64,000 bases of DNA. It comes from Stutzerimonas stutzeri. Its GTDB lineage: Bacteria > Pseudomonadota > Gammaproteobacteria > Pseudomonadales > Pseudomonadaceae. The stretch lies in contig NZ_CP007441.1 in the NCBI RefSeq assembly GCF_000590475.1, positions 3,478,660 through 3,542,659 of the forward strand. The letters run 5' to 3'. The notes below the pieces were generated by a model. The model searched no databases, was not told the origin of the DNA, and worked only from the letters and a program-made list of their open reading frames with translations. A program made the translations under genes and the position numbers. Shown piece by piece: positions 8,201 through 16,681 of the stretch. How positions within the stretch are numbered: the stretch's first letter is position 1; the number at the start of each line of letters is the position of its first letter.

Positions 8201-10132
8201 TCACAACTTGAAGCTGCCCATCTGCCGGCTCAGGTCATCCGCCAAGCGGGTCAGCGCCTGGCAGTCCTCGCGGCAGCCCTGCACGTCGCTGGCGGTCGCC
8301 TGGGCGAGGTCGGCGATGCCCTGGACGTTGTGGGTGATTTCTTCAGTGACACTGCTCTGCTCTTCCGTCGCCGCGGCGACCTGAGCGTTCATACCGCTGA
8401 TCGCTTCGACCTGATCGGTGATGGCGTTCAACGACTGGCCGGTACGCTGGCTGGCTTGCACACCGGTACCCGTGGCAGCCTGTCCTGCGTGCATCGAGTT
8501 AACTGCGGTCTCCGCGCCGCTCTTAAGCCCCAGAATCATCTGCTGAATCTCGTCGGTTGACGCCTGGGTGCGGCTGGCCAAAGTTCTCACTTCATCGGCG
8601 ACCACCGCGAAGCCCCGGCCCATCTCTCCGGCACGCGCCGCCTCGATGGCGGCGTTGAGGGCGAGCAGGTTGGTCTGCTCGGAAATGCTGCGGATCACCG
8701 CCAGCACCTTGTCGATGGACGCAACCTGCTGCGCGAGATCGGTAACGGCCTCGGCAGCATGGCCGATCTCACCGGACATCTTCTCGATGTGCGCAATGGA
8801 ATCACCCACCACCTTGCCGGCCTTCAATGCTTCATCACGCGCACCCTCGGACGCCTGCGCCGCACTACTGGCATTACGGGCGATTTCCTGCACCGTCAGC
8901 CCCATCTCGTGGACCGCAGTGGCCACCATGTCGGTCATCTCATGCTGGCGCCCGGCACGGGTTGCGGTGTTATCGACCACTTCCGCCACTTGGCCAACCG
9001 CAACGCGCAATTGCTGACTGGTGTTCAGAACGTCGCCGATGAGACCGCGCAAACTGCCCAAGAAACGGTTGAACCCCCGCGCCAAGTCGCCCAACTCATC
9101 GGCACGACTCTCGTCCAAGCGCCGAGTGAGGTCACCGCCGCCGCCACCGATTTCAACCAGTGCCGATGTCACTTGTCGGATCGGCCGAACCAACCCACGC
9201 GCCAGTAATACCACCAGCCCCAGAAAGAACAGCGCAATACACGCGGCGATCAGGCTGATAGTCCACAGCGTACGGCTAGCCTCGCCAAAAATCTCGGCCT
9301 CCGGAACCTCGCTTACCAAGATCCAGTTCAAGCTTTCCAAAGGCTGAGCCAGTGCAAGAAACGCTTCGCCGTCGCGCTCGAACCGGACGACGTCATGCTC
9401 TCCCGCCAAAATTCGTTTCGCGGCATCAGGGCCGGTCAGCGTATCTAAATCAGCGTTGGCATTGAGCTCGGTACGCGGATGTACTTTGACCCGGCCGCTT
9501 GCATCGGTCAGATAGACCTCGCCCCGTTCGCCAAATTTGAAATTGCTGATCAGCTCCGACATGCTTTTCAGGCTGTAACCCAGGCCAGCGACGCCGAGCG
9601 TTTTGCCACCGGCACTGATGCGCTGATTGATAAAAAGGGTGGGCAGGCGCGATGCCTTGTCGATGTCGATTTCGACGCGGCGCTCGATACCGCTGTCGAT
9701 CAGGCTATAGAACCAGCCATCACCCGGCGCACTGCGTTGCAGAGTGCGAGAGATCCCATTCTCGGAATGATAGTTACCGCTTTCCAGCGCTACCACGGAG
9801 GTCGTCAAGGCGTTTTGCTGAGCCTTAACCCCGTTCAGATAACGAGCTATCGCAGCGGCTTGCTCGGCGCTTTCGCCATCACGCAACCACTCCTGCACCA
9901 GCGTATTGCCAGCGATACCCGCAGTAGCAGTGATTGGCGCCATCAAGGTGCGCTCGATATCGTTGCGAATCGACGCAATATTGGCCGGCATGGCTTGGCC
10001 AAGCAGATAACGTTCGGCCATGCCGGTGAGCGTCGATGAATAAATCAGGATGACGATCAGGAGGCTTGTGAGCAGCGCTGCTCCCATGCTGACGATCAAT
10101 TGCCACTGGATACTTCGGTGCATGAAAGACAT
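8201..10132 (-). CDS. Methyl-accepting chemotaxis protein with dCache sensor (probable purine type)
   Basis: This 643-residue chemoreceptor starts MSFMHRSIQWQLIV. It has a membrane helix, a periplasmic double-Cache sensor (about residues 45-280), a second helix, a HAMP domain (RGLVRPIRQV) and a cytoplasmic signalling domain with the hairpin core ISEQTNLLALNAAIEAARAG and DEVRTLASRTQAST. Start 10132 is chosen because gaggt lies 8 bases upstream; the 20 extra codons further out lack a site. The sensor contains WFYSLIDSG, VEIDIDK and FINQR blocks shared with the diguanylate cyclase encoded divergently. Known purine receptors such as P. putida McpH have this architecture, so a purine ligand is plausible, but that is inferred from context. 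A sigma-28-like promoter lies at 10218-10244. Confidence 0.93.
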   Translation of the reverse strand: MSFMHRSIQWQLIVSMGAALLTSLLIVILIYSSTLTGMAERYLLGQAMPANIASIRNDIERTLMAPITATAGIAGNTLVQEWLRDGESAEQAAAIARYLNGVKAQQNALTTSVVALESGNYHSENGISRTLQRSAPGDGWFYSLIDSGIERRVEIDIDKASRLPTLFINQRISAGGKTLGVAGLGYSLKSMSELISNFKFGERGEVYLTDASGRVKVHPRTELNANADLDTLTGPDAAKRILAGEHDVVRFERDGEAFLALAQPLESLNWILVSEVPEAEIFGEASRTLWTISLIAACIALFFLGLVVLLARGLVRPIRQVTSALVEIGGGGGDLTRRLDESRADELGDLARGFNRFLGSLRGLIGDVLNTSQQLRVAVGQVAEVVDNTATRAGRQHEMTDMVATAVHEMGLTVQEIARNASSAAQASEGARDEALKAGKVVGDSIAHIEKMSGEIGHAAEAVTDLAQQVASIDKVLAVIRSISEQTNLLALNAAIEAARAGEMGRGFAVVADEVRTLASRTQASTDEIQQMILGLKSGAETAVNSMHAGQAATGTGVQASQRTGQSLNAITDQVEAISGMNAQVAAATEEQSSVTEEITHNVQGIADLAQATASDVQGCREDCQALTRLADDLSRQMGSFKL

Positions 10133-10161
10133 CGTGATGACCTCAAAGTTCGCTGGATACC

Positions 10162-10170
10162 GTGCACAAT
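10162..10170. promoter_or_regulatory. GTGCACAAT half-conserved palindrome before the chemoreceptor
   Basis: The sequence gtgcacaat repeats the right part of the 14-base palindrome at 5338-5351. It lies in the leader of the chemoreceptor gene, 14 bases from a second palindrome at 10184-10191. A repressor-site role is inference. Confidence 0.3.
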
Positions 10171-10182
10171 TTACTACACTCC

Positions 10183-10193
10183 ATGTATACAAA
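10183..10193. promoter_or_regulatory. ATGTATACAAA palindromic element (copy 1)
   Basis: The same 11 bases, containing the perfect palindrome TGTATACA, occur again at 12785-12795 between the solute-binding-protein and TetR genes. Here the element sits between the chemoreceptor and diguanylate cyclase genes, downstream of the predicted sigma-28 start, where a bound repressor would block transcription. Confidence 0.45.
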
Positions 10194-10217
10194 CATCGAA
10201 TTCAATTCTTAACGATA

Positions 10218-10244
10218 TTATCGGCATGGCCGTTAAAGCCTTGA
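10218..10244 (-). promoter_or_regulatory. Sigma-28 (FliA) promoter of the chemoreceptor
   Basis: Read on the minus strand it is TCAAGGCT, 11 bases, then GCCGATAA. The -10 element matches the FliA consensus GCCGATAA in all 8 positions; the -35 matches TAAAGTTT in 5 of 8. Spacing and orientation toward the chemoreceptor are correct. Confidence 0.75.
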
Positions 10245-10351
10245 GCGACCGTCGGGCGGATGCCTTTCGACGTATTGATAGGGTCATAGCGTGCTCAGCG
10301 GATAGAATGAACTGCGTATGAGCCGCCTGACCCGAGCGGCCGGAGTAATCG

Positions 10352-11848
10352 ATGCGGCCATTGACCGTCAAGCAAAGCACTCTCTTCACCTTGCTCGCCC
10401 TGATCATCGGGCTGGGCTTCGTGATTACCAGCCTCGCCAGTTATTACGCCTCACGTGAAACCATTCGCAAGAGCATCATTGGCACAGAGTTACCACTCAC
10501 TGCAGATGTCATTTCTGGGGAAATTCAGAAAGATCTGGTCCGTCTGGTACAGGTCTCCTCAGCCATGGCGGAAGACCCTTTTGTAATGGACTGGGTGGAC
10601 CAAGGGGAACCCAACGAAGCATTGATCAGCCGCTACTTGCAAGCTATCCGCCAGCGCTATAGCACATCGAACGCTTTCTTCGCTTCGGCTGGCTCTCAAA
10701 CCTATTACGCCGATGACGCCATCCAGCCCATAGAGCCAGACGACCCAGCAGATCGATGGTTTTATCGCTTCGAGCACAGTGGCGCCCCTTGGGAAATCGT
10801 CGTCGACGTGAATCGGCTGACAATGTTCATCAACTATCGGGTCGTGTCTGCAGAAGGAGGTTTCCGTGGCGTTGCGGGGGTTGGCCTGACGCTGGAGAGA
10901 GTGGTCGACTTGCTCGATACCTATCAGCGTCGCTACCAACGCAACATCTACTTTGTAGACGCCAGCCACCGCATCGTGATGACCGGCCAGAAAGGTGGGC
11001 CGGCCGGACAGCCTCGTGAAACGGCGCTGAAAGACATCGAGGCGCTGACAGATCTCAATCGCCAGCTGCCGCAGTTACGGCCGGGCTCGTTCGACTACCA
11101 GAGCGAGGGCGAACAGCATTTCATCAACATCCGCTACATTCCAGAGTTGGACTGGTTCCTTATGGTCGACAAGCAGGAAAGCGGCGTGATGGCGCCGGTC
11201 CGGCGGGCCTTATGGATGAACCTACTGATCTGCTTCAGCGTGACCGCGATCGTCTTGGCCCTGGTGGGCTTGATCAGTCGTCGCTATTTGCAGCGGATCG
11301 AAGCCATGGCGACTCACGACGCACTGACCGAGTTGCTTAATCGACACGGCTTTGGCCTCGTGGCCGACCAGGCGATGCTTGAAGCCAAGCGCCAGCAGAG
11401 CAATCTGTGCGTTTTGATGATGGATCTGGATCATTTCAAATCCATTAACGACAAGCATGGCCATCTTGGCGGCGATTTCGTTCTACGCCACTTCGCCAGG
11501 CTTCTCTCCAAACAACTCCGACAGGCTGACCTTGTGTCACGCTGGGGAGGCGAAGAGTTCGTCGTGATGTTCAAGGACACCGACCTCGCTACAGCAGTCG
11601 CATTGGCTGAACGAATTCGCGCCGCCACCGAGGCCGAACGCTTCGAGTTCGAAGGAGTTCGATTGACCGTTACGGTAAGCATAGGTGTTGCCCAGCTGCA
11701 CCCCAAAGACAGCGTGCAGATGCTGCTGCAAAAGGCTGATGAGGCGCTATACCGGGCGAAGAATAGCGGGCGCAACCGTATTGGCGTGGCGCCGGGTGCT
11801 CCGGCCTACCCCTCCGTTCAGGAACAGCCGGATACGCCGGTACGCTAG
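10352..11848 (+). CDS. Diguanylate cyclase with periplasmic dCache sensor
   Basis: The 498-residue membrane enzyme should make c-di-GMP from GTP. An N-terminal helix (residues 8-30) is followed by a periplasmic double-Cache domain to about residue 285, a second helix (about 290-310) and a GGDEF domain. The catalytic motif is GGEEF at 399-403, and an inhibitory RxxD site (RQAD, 390-393) lies five residues before it, so product inhibition is expected. The sensor has WFYRFEHSG, EIVVDVN and FINYRVV blocks aligned with those of the divergent chemoreceptor, so the two probably read related ligands. ggag sits 6 bases before the ATG. Its stop overlaps that of the convergent solute-binding-protein gene. 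Confidence 0.93.
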   Translation: MRPLTVKQSTLFTLLALIIGLGFVITSLASYYASRETIRKSIIGTELPLTADVISGEIQKDLVRLVQVSSAMAEDPFVMDWVDQGEPNEALISRYLQAIRQRYSTSNAFFASAGSQTYYADDAIQPIEPDDPADRWFYRFEHSGAPWEIVVDVNRLTMFINYRVVSAEGGFRGVAGVGLTLERVVDLLDTYQRRYQRNIYFVDASHRIVMTGQKGGPAGQPRETALKDIEALTDLNRQLPQLRPGSFDYQSEGEQHFINIRYIPELDWFLMVDKQESGVMAPVRRALWMNLLICFSVTAIVLALVGLISRRYLQRIEAMATHDALTELLNRHGFGLVADQAMLEAKRQQSNLCVLMMDLDHFKSINDKHGHLGGDFVLRHFARLLSKQLRQADLVSRWGGEEFVVMFKDTDLATAVALAERIRAATEAERFEFEGVRLTVTVSIGVAQLHPKDSVQMLLQKADEALYRAKNSGRNRIGVAPGAPAYPSVQEQPDTPVR

Positions 11849-12663
11849 TTGCCGGCGCCGCGTTTGAGTTTCTGCCTCTCTAGAAAATCGACCTTCCACT
11901 GCTCCATGCCGATGTAGTCCGATGACAGATTCGCCTCTACTTGATGCTGCGCCTTGAGCGCGGCAACAGCAGGCTGTTGCTCCCTGAGATAACGATCGAA
12001 ACGCTCAATGAGCTCGGGGTGGTTGAGACTGGACAGGTTGAACGTACTGCGCGTATGCGGCAGGTTGGCATCGAAAACCAACGCGCCCGGCTTGGCGCGC
12101 ACATTGTTCAGGTAATGCGCCGCCACCACTACATTGTAGTAAGCACCATCGCTGTCCTTGAGCAGAGCCTGGCGCACCATGCGCGGAAGGTTTTCGCTAC
12201 TGACCAGTAAAATCTGGTTGGCGGCGATCCGGTCTTCATAGCCCCAGGGCGTCCAGCCATCAACCACTGCCAGCCGCCTGAGTTCATCGATACCGCGCCC
12301 TACGCGTCGCGGCGCCACCATCACCCCATCGACGTAATGGACCACCGCTTGGCTGTAATGCACCCGACGCCCTGCTTTGGCGGGCCCGGACCAGTTGGGG
12401 TTATCCGGGTATTTGGCGTCGACACGCCCATCTAGCAACGCGGGCAGCAACTCATCTGCAGGGAGCACCTTGTATACCAGCCGCAGCCCGCTATCCGCCG
12501 CAAAGCTGTCCAGCAGGTCACGGGCGAAACCTTGGTAATTGCCTTGCGCGTCACCATTATAGTGCGGCAGGAACGCAGCTTGTTCGACGCCAATTACGTA
12601 GGTTTGCTCGGCGATCACAGGCATTGAGAGCACCAGCAAGGCGGCCGCAAGAATTGTTTTCAT
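11845..12663 (-). CDS. Orphan periplasmic solute-binding protein (SBP_bac_3 type)
   Basis: The 272-residue product starts with a signal peptide (MKTILAAALLVLSMPVIA, cleavage before EQTYVIGVE) and continues as a family-3 extracellular solute-binding protein: an N-lobe with YQGFARDLLDSFAADSGL and a second lobe with DGWTPWGYEDRI. Start 12663 has aggag 6 bases upstream. No ABC permease or ATPase gene is nearby. Orphan proteins of this type often serve sensory roles. It is flanked by a diguanylate cyclase whose stop codon overlaps its own and by a divergent TetR regulator. The ligand is unknown. Confidence 0.85.
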   Translation of the reverse strand: MKTILAAALLVLSMPVIAEQTYVIGVEQAAFLPHYNGDAQGNYQGFARDLLDSFAADSGLRLVYKVLPADELLPALLDGRVDAKYPDNPNWSGPAKAGRRVHYSQAVVHYVDGVMVAPRRVGRGIDELRRLAVVDGWTPWGYEDRIAANQILLVSSENLPRMVRQALLKDSDGAYYNVVVAAHYLNNVRAKPGALVFDANLPHTRSTFNLSSLNHPELIERFDRYLREQQPAVAALKAQHQVEANLSSDYIGMEQWKVDFLERQKLKRGAGN

Positions 12664-12784
12664 GGGAGCTCCTTGTTGTGTTGGACGACCCGCTCGGCAG
12701 ACCGCCAACTGTCCCGACATTCATCAGACGCAGGACAAAGATGAGTCGAACTGATGGCACGACAGTATCAGAAGCCGTTTACAT

Positions 12785-12796
12785 ATGTATACAAAT
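12785..12796. promoter_or_regulatory. ATGTATACAAAT palindromic element (copy 2)
   Basis: This shares 11 bases with the element at 10183-10193. It lies midway between the divergent solute-binding-protein and TetR genes, where one bound repressor could govern both. A tttggtca sequence 11 bases further resembles a RutR half-site, a weaker candidate. Confidence 0.45.
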
Positions 12797-12915
12797 CAAC
12801 AGCGAATTTGGTCACATAATTCCACGCCGGAGCCGTGACTTGAGGCCATTCGGAAGCGAGTGCTAGCATGCCGCGGCAGGCCACCAGGCTGGTGGTTGTG
12901 AATCGAACAGGTCTT

Positions 12916-13539
12916 ATGTCCAGTATCCGCGAGCGCAACAAAGAACTGATCCTGCGCGCTGCCAGCGAAGAGTTTGCCGAAAAGGGCTTCGCCGCCAGCA
13001 AAACCAGTGACATCGCCAACCGCGCCGGGCTGCCCAAGCCCAACGTCTACTACTATTTCAAAAGCAAGGAAAACCTTTACCGCGAGGTGCTCGACAGCAT
13101 CGTCGAACCGCTGCTCCAGGCGTCCGCTCCGTTCAATCAGCCCGGCGAACCGGCCGATGTGCTGCGTGCCTACATCCGCACCAAGATCCGCATTTCACGC
13201 GAGCACGCCTGCGCATCGAAAGTATTCGCGAGCGAAATCATGCATGGCGCCCCGCATCTGCCGGTCGAAAGGGCCGCGCAATTGAACGCCCAGGCCAGCC
13301 ACAACGTCGCCTGCATCCAGGGCTGGATCGATAGGGGCTTGATGGCCGCGGTCGATCCGAATCATTTGATGTTCAGTATCTGGGCTGCGACCCAGACCTA
13401 CGCCGATTTCGATTGGCAAATCACCACCGTTACAGGCAAGGCGAAGCTCGACGATGCGGACTATGAAGCCGCCGCCGAAACGATTATTCGTATGGTCATC
13501 AAGGGTTGCGAGGTAACGGAAGCAGCCAGCGTTAATTGA
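12916..13539 (+). CDS. RutR-like TetR family regulator
   Basis: The 207-residue product has an N-terminal TetR helix-turn-helix (ILRAASEEFAEKGFAASKTSDIANRAGLPKPNVYYYFKSKE is the core region, residues about 12-52) and a C-terminal ligand-binding domain close to E. coli RutR, with the IWAATQTYADFDWQITTVTG stretch. RutR binds uracil or thymine and controls pyrimidine and purine degradation genes, so a nucleobase-responsive repressor fits this locus. The start at 12916 gives a compact N-terminus; an in-frame ATG at 12868 would add 16 residues and cannot be excluded. It is divergent from the solute-binding-protein gene. Whether it binds the ATGTATACAAA elements is untested. Confidence 0.88.
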   Translation: MSSIRERNKELILRAASEEFAEKGFAASKTSDIANRAGLPKPNVYYYFKSKENLYREVLDSIVEPLLQASAPFNQPGEPADVLRAYIRTKIRISREHACASKVFASEIMHGAPHLPVERAAQLNAQASHNVACIQGWIDRGLMAAVDPNHLMFSIWAATQTYADFDWQITTVTGKAKLDDADYEAAAETIIRMVIKGCEVTEAASVN

Positions 13540-13739
13540 AGCTGCTTGTTGACTGTGAAGGCGTCTAGCATCATGGTTTGGCGTTGCGAATGGACGCCAT
13601 GGGAAAGGTCGACGGAAGGTTCTGAAGCCCACCGGGTGTTCTGATAACGTTTTGCCTTATAAGCACGTCTCGACTTTGACGCCTCATCTATGACGACTAA
13701 TACTTGCGCTGGGCACCGGCTTGGAAAAAGGAAATCCTT

Positions 13740-15800
13740 TTGACCGCATTGCGCAACAGCCTGTCGAGGAAACTGCTCCGAATCGTTCTGCTGTCAGCGC
13801 TTGCCGTTGGGCTGGTGCTGAGCTGCGCGCAAATCATCTTCGATGCCTACAAGTCCCGCCAACTGATCAATACCGAGGCGCAGCGAATCCTGCGCATGAC
13901 GCGTGACCCCTCCACCCAGGCGATCTACAGCCTGGACCGGGAAATGGGTGCGCAGGTCATGGAGGGGTTGTTCCAGCACGAGTCGATTCACAAGGCGTCG
14001 ATCGGCCATCCGGGGGAAAAACCCCTGGCGTACAAATCCCGGCCACTCATGTCACTGCCCTCACGCTGGCTGACCGACCCGATACTCGGCCGCGACCAGG
14101 ATTTCGCCATCCCACTGATCGGTCGCCCGCCCTACAACGAGTACTACGGCGACCTGCGCATTACACTCGACACCGCCCCTTATGGCGCAGACTTCGTCAG
14201 CACCTCGGGGGTGATTTTCGTCGTTGGCATTCTTCGGGCGCTGGTGTTGGGCTTGCTGCTTTATCTGATCTACCAATGGCAGCTGACGCGACCTCTTACC
14301 AAGCTCATCGAGCACCTGTCACACATCAATCCGGACCGTCCTGGCGAACGTTCGCTGCCGATGCCGAAGGGGCATGAGCGAAATGAGCTGGGGCTTTGGG
14401 TCGAGACTGCCAACCGCCTGCTCGCCGCCATCGAACACAACATGCAGTTGCGCCACGCCGCGGAAAGCAGCCTGCATCGCTTGACCCAATACGACTCGTT
14501 GACGGGACTGCCCAATCGCCAACAACTGCAACAACAGCTCGACAATATTCTCAGCGAAGCTGCCCGACTGCAGCGCCGCGTGGCCGTGCTCTGCCTCGGG
14601 CTGGACGATTTCAAGGGTGTGAACGAACAGTACAGCTACCAGCATGGGGACCGCATGCTGGTTGCGTTGGCCGAGCGCCTGCGCAGCCTGAGCGGACGTG
14701 TGGGAGCACTTGCACGGCTGGGTGGGGACCAGTTCGTACTGGTGCTGTTCGGCTTCGAGCAGCCGTACGAAGCGGCGGAGCTGGCACAGAAAATACTCGA
14801 TGATCTGGAACGTCCCGTCGTGCTCGATCAGCAGAACATACGGTTACGCGCCACCATTGGCATCACGCTTTACCCGGAAGATGGCGACAGTACGGAGAAG
14901 CTGCTGCAGAAAGCCGAGCAAACCATGACCCTGGCCAAGAGCCGCTCGCGCAACCGTTATCAGTTTTATGTAGCGAGCATCGATAGTCAGATGCGAGCGC
15001 GCCGAGAGCTGCAGAACGACTTGGCAGAAGCCCTTCAGCGCGGTGAGTTCCATCTGGTCTACCAGCCGCAGATCGACTATTGCCTGAAACGCATCACCGG
15101 TGTCGAAGCACTGCTGCGCTGGTCCCACCCGAGCGGAAAGATGATTCCGCCAGATACTTTCATCCCTCTCGCCGAGCAGAACGGCAGCATCATCGCCATT
15201 GGCGAGTGGGTGTTGGATCAGGCCTGTCGGCAGCTGAGCGAATGGCATCAGCAGGGTTTCAGCGACCTGCGCATGGCTGTCAATCTATCCACGGTGCAAT
15301 TGCACCATGCCGAACTGCCAGACGTCATCAGCAACCTGCTCGGCACCCATCGGCTGCCGCCCGAGACGCTGGAGCTCGAGGTAACCGAAACGGGGCTGAT
15401 GGAAGACATTGCCGCTGCCACCCATAACCTGCACAGTCTGCGCCGCTCCGGTGCGCTGATTGCAATCGACGATTTCGGCACTGGCTATTCCTCGCTTAGC
15501 TACCTGAAGAGCCTGCCGCTGGACAAGATCAAGATAGATAAGAGTTTCGTCCGCGACATGGCCGCGGACCAGGGTGACACAACCATCGTTCGGGCCATCA
15601 TTCAGCTAGGCAAGAGCCTCGGCATGCAGGTCATCGCTGAAGGCGTGGAAACCGCCGAGCAGGAACGCTATCTCATCGACGAAGGCTGCAACGAAGGCCA
15701 GGGTTACTACTACAGCAAGCCAGTACCGGCCTCTGAGCTGGTCATACTGCTGCGCCAATCCCTGCGCTTCGAACACAGGTTCAATTCGGAGCCGCTCTAA
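13740..15800 (+). CDS. Membrane GGDEF/EAL protein (probable c-di-GMP phosphodiesterase)
   Basis: This 686-residue protein has two membrane helices (about residues 13-32 and 155-180) around a periplasmic sensor, a HAMP-like linker, a GGDEF domain and a C-terminal EAL domain. The GGDEF motif is altered to GGDQF (328-332), suggesting a weak or regulatory cyclase domain. The EAL motif is intact (456-458), followed by DDFGTGYSS and later IAEGVE, expected for an active phosphodiesterase. A TTG start at 13740 is preferred because aaagga lies 7 bases upstream; an upstream in-frame TTG at 13704 has none. It probably counters the cyclases encoded on either side, but that is inference. Confidence 0.9.
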   Translation: MTALRNSLSRKLLRIVLLSALAVGLVLSCAQIIFDAYKSRQLINTEAQRILRMTRDPSTQAIYSLDREMGAQVMEGLFQHESIHKASIGHPGEKPLAYKSRPLMSLPSRWLTDPILGRDQDFAIPLIGRPPYNEYYGDLRITLDTAPYGADFVSTSGVIFVVGILRALVLGLLLYLIYQWQLTRPLTKLIEHLSHINPDRPGERSLPMPKGHERNELGLWVETANRLLAAIEHNMQLRHAAESSLHRLTQYDSLTGLPNRQQLQQQLDNILSEAARLQRRVAVLCLGLDDFKGVNEQYSYQHGDRMLVALAERLRSLSGRVGALARLGGDQFVLVLFGFEQPYEAAELAQKILDDLERPVVLDQQNIRLRATIGITLYPEDGDSTEKLLQKAEQTMTLAKSRSRNRYQFYVASIDSQMRARRELQNDLAEALQRGEFHLVYQPQIDYCLKRITGVEALLRWSHPSGKMIPPDTFIPLAEQNGSIIAIGEWVLDQACRQLSEWHQQGFSDLRMAVNLSTVQLHHAELPDVISNLLGTHRLPPETLELEVTETGLMEDIAAATHNLHSLRRSGALIAIDDFGTGYSSLSYLKSLPLDKIKIDKSFVRDMAADQGDTTIVRAIIQLGKSLGMQVIAEGVETAEQERYLIDEGCNEGQGYYYSKPVPASELVILLRQSLRFEHRFNSEPL

Positions 15801-15862
15801 CGCAGCCTCCGCCGCGCCGCGCTCGTAGCGCGGTGCCCTTTTCTTTTGCCAGCCCATGAGCG

Positions 15863-16552
15863 ATGCGCATGAAGCGTTTTGAACTGATCGACACCGCGGA
15901 AATACCCGACGACGGTGGCGCGCTTTGCCTGTTTACCTACGGTGATGATTTCGTCATCAAGATCCAGGGTGGCAACGGCAATCAGCTGATGAACACCCGC
16001 ATGCACGGCTCCGAAGACGCCTTGGCGGAGATTCCCTGCAAAAGAATCGCTCAGCGTGCACAGCCACGCGTGTTGATCGGCGGGCTGGGCATGGGCTTTA
16101 CCCTTGCATCGGCGCTCAAACATCTAGGTGACAGCGCCGAGGTCCATGTCGCCGAACTGGTCCCTGGGCTTGTCGACTGGAACCGCGGCCCGCTGGGAGA
16201 AAAGTCGGGTATGCCGATCGACGATCCACGAACCCGTATACGCCTGGGGGATGTCGCTGCCATCCTGCGGGACGAGCCGCAAGGCTTCGACGCAATAATG
16301 CTGGATGTGGACAACGGCCCCGAAGGGCTAACCCGCAAGAGCAACAGCTGGCTGTATTCGTCGACCGGGCTCGACGCCTGCGCCCGAGCCCTGCGCCCCA
16401 AGGGCATGCTCGCAGTATGGTCGGCCAGCGCCGACCGCGCGTTTTCTCAGCGCCTGACCCAATCGGGTTTCAAGGCCGAGGAGGTCCAGGTATTCGCCCA
16501 CGGTAACCGCGGCACCCGCCACACCATCTGGATCGCTGAAAAGCGAAACTGA
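15863..16552 (+). CDS. Spermidine-synthase-like SAM-binding protein
   Basis: The 229-residue cytosolic protein has the Rossmann fold of the spermidine synthase/methyltransferase superfamily: VLIGGLGMGFTLASAL (glycine-rich cofactor loop), VHVAELVP, the acidic FDAIMLDVDNGPEG loop and a C-terminal ALRPKGMLAVWSAS strand. It lacks a clear polyamine-binding N-terminal domain and no decarboxylase gene is nearby, so the product is uncertain; such proteins are usually annotated as spermidine synthase-like. An alternative start is the ATG at 15869. It follows the GGDEF/EAL gene by 62 bases on the same strand. Confidence 0.8.
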   Translation: MRMKRFELIDTAEIPDDGGALCLFTYGDDFVIKIQGGNGNQLMNTRMHGSEDALAEIPCKRIAQRAQPRVLIGGLGMGFTLASALKHLGDSAEVHVAELVPGLVDWNRGPLGEKSGMPIDDPRTRIRLGDVAAILRDEPQGFDAIMLDVDNGPEGLTRKSNSWLYSSTGLDACARALRPKGMLAVWSASADRAFSQRLTQSGFKAEEVQVFAHGNRGTRHTIWIAEKRN

Positions 16553-16681
16553 TATCGGGCTCGACGGCAAGATGATGATGGCGCACAGCCATCAAGCTTG
16601 CGAGCGACCGGGAATCGCCTCCGCTACACTCAGACTCAACTGGCCCGTTCCATTGTGGTCGGCAGATCAGCAGTACGTACG

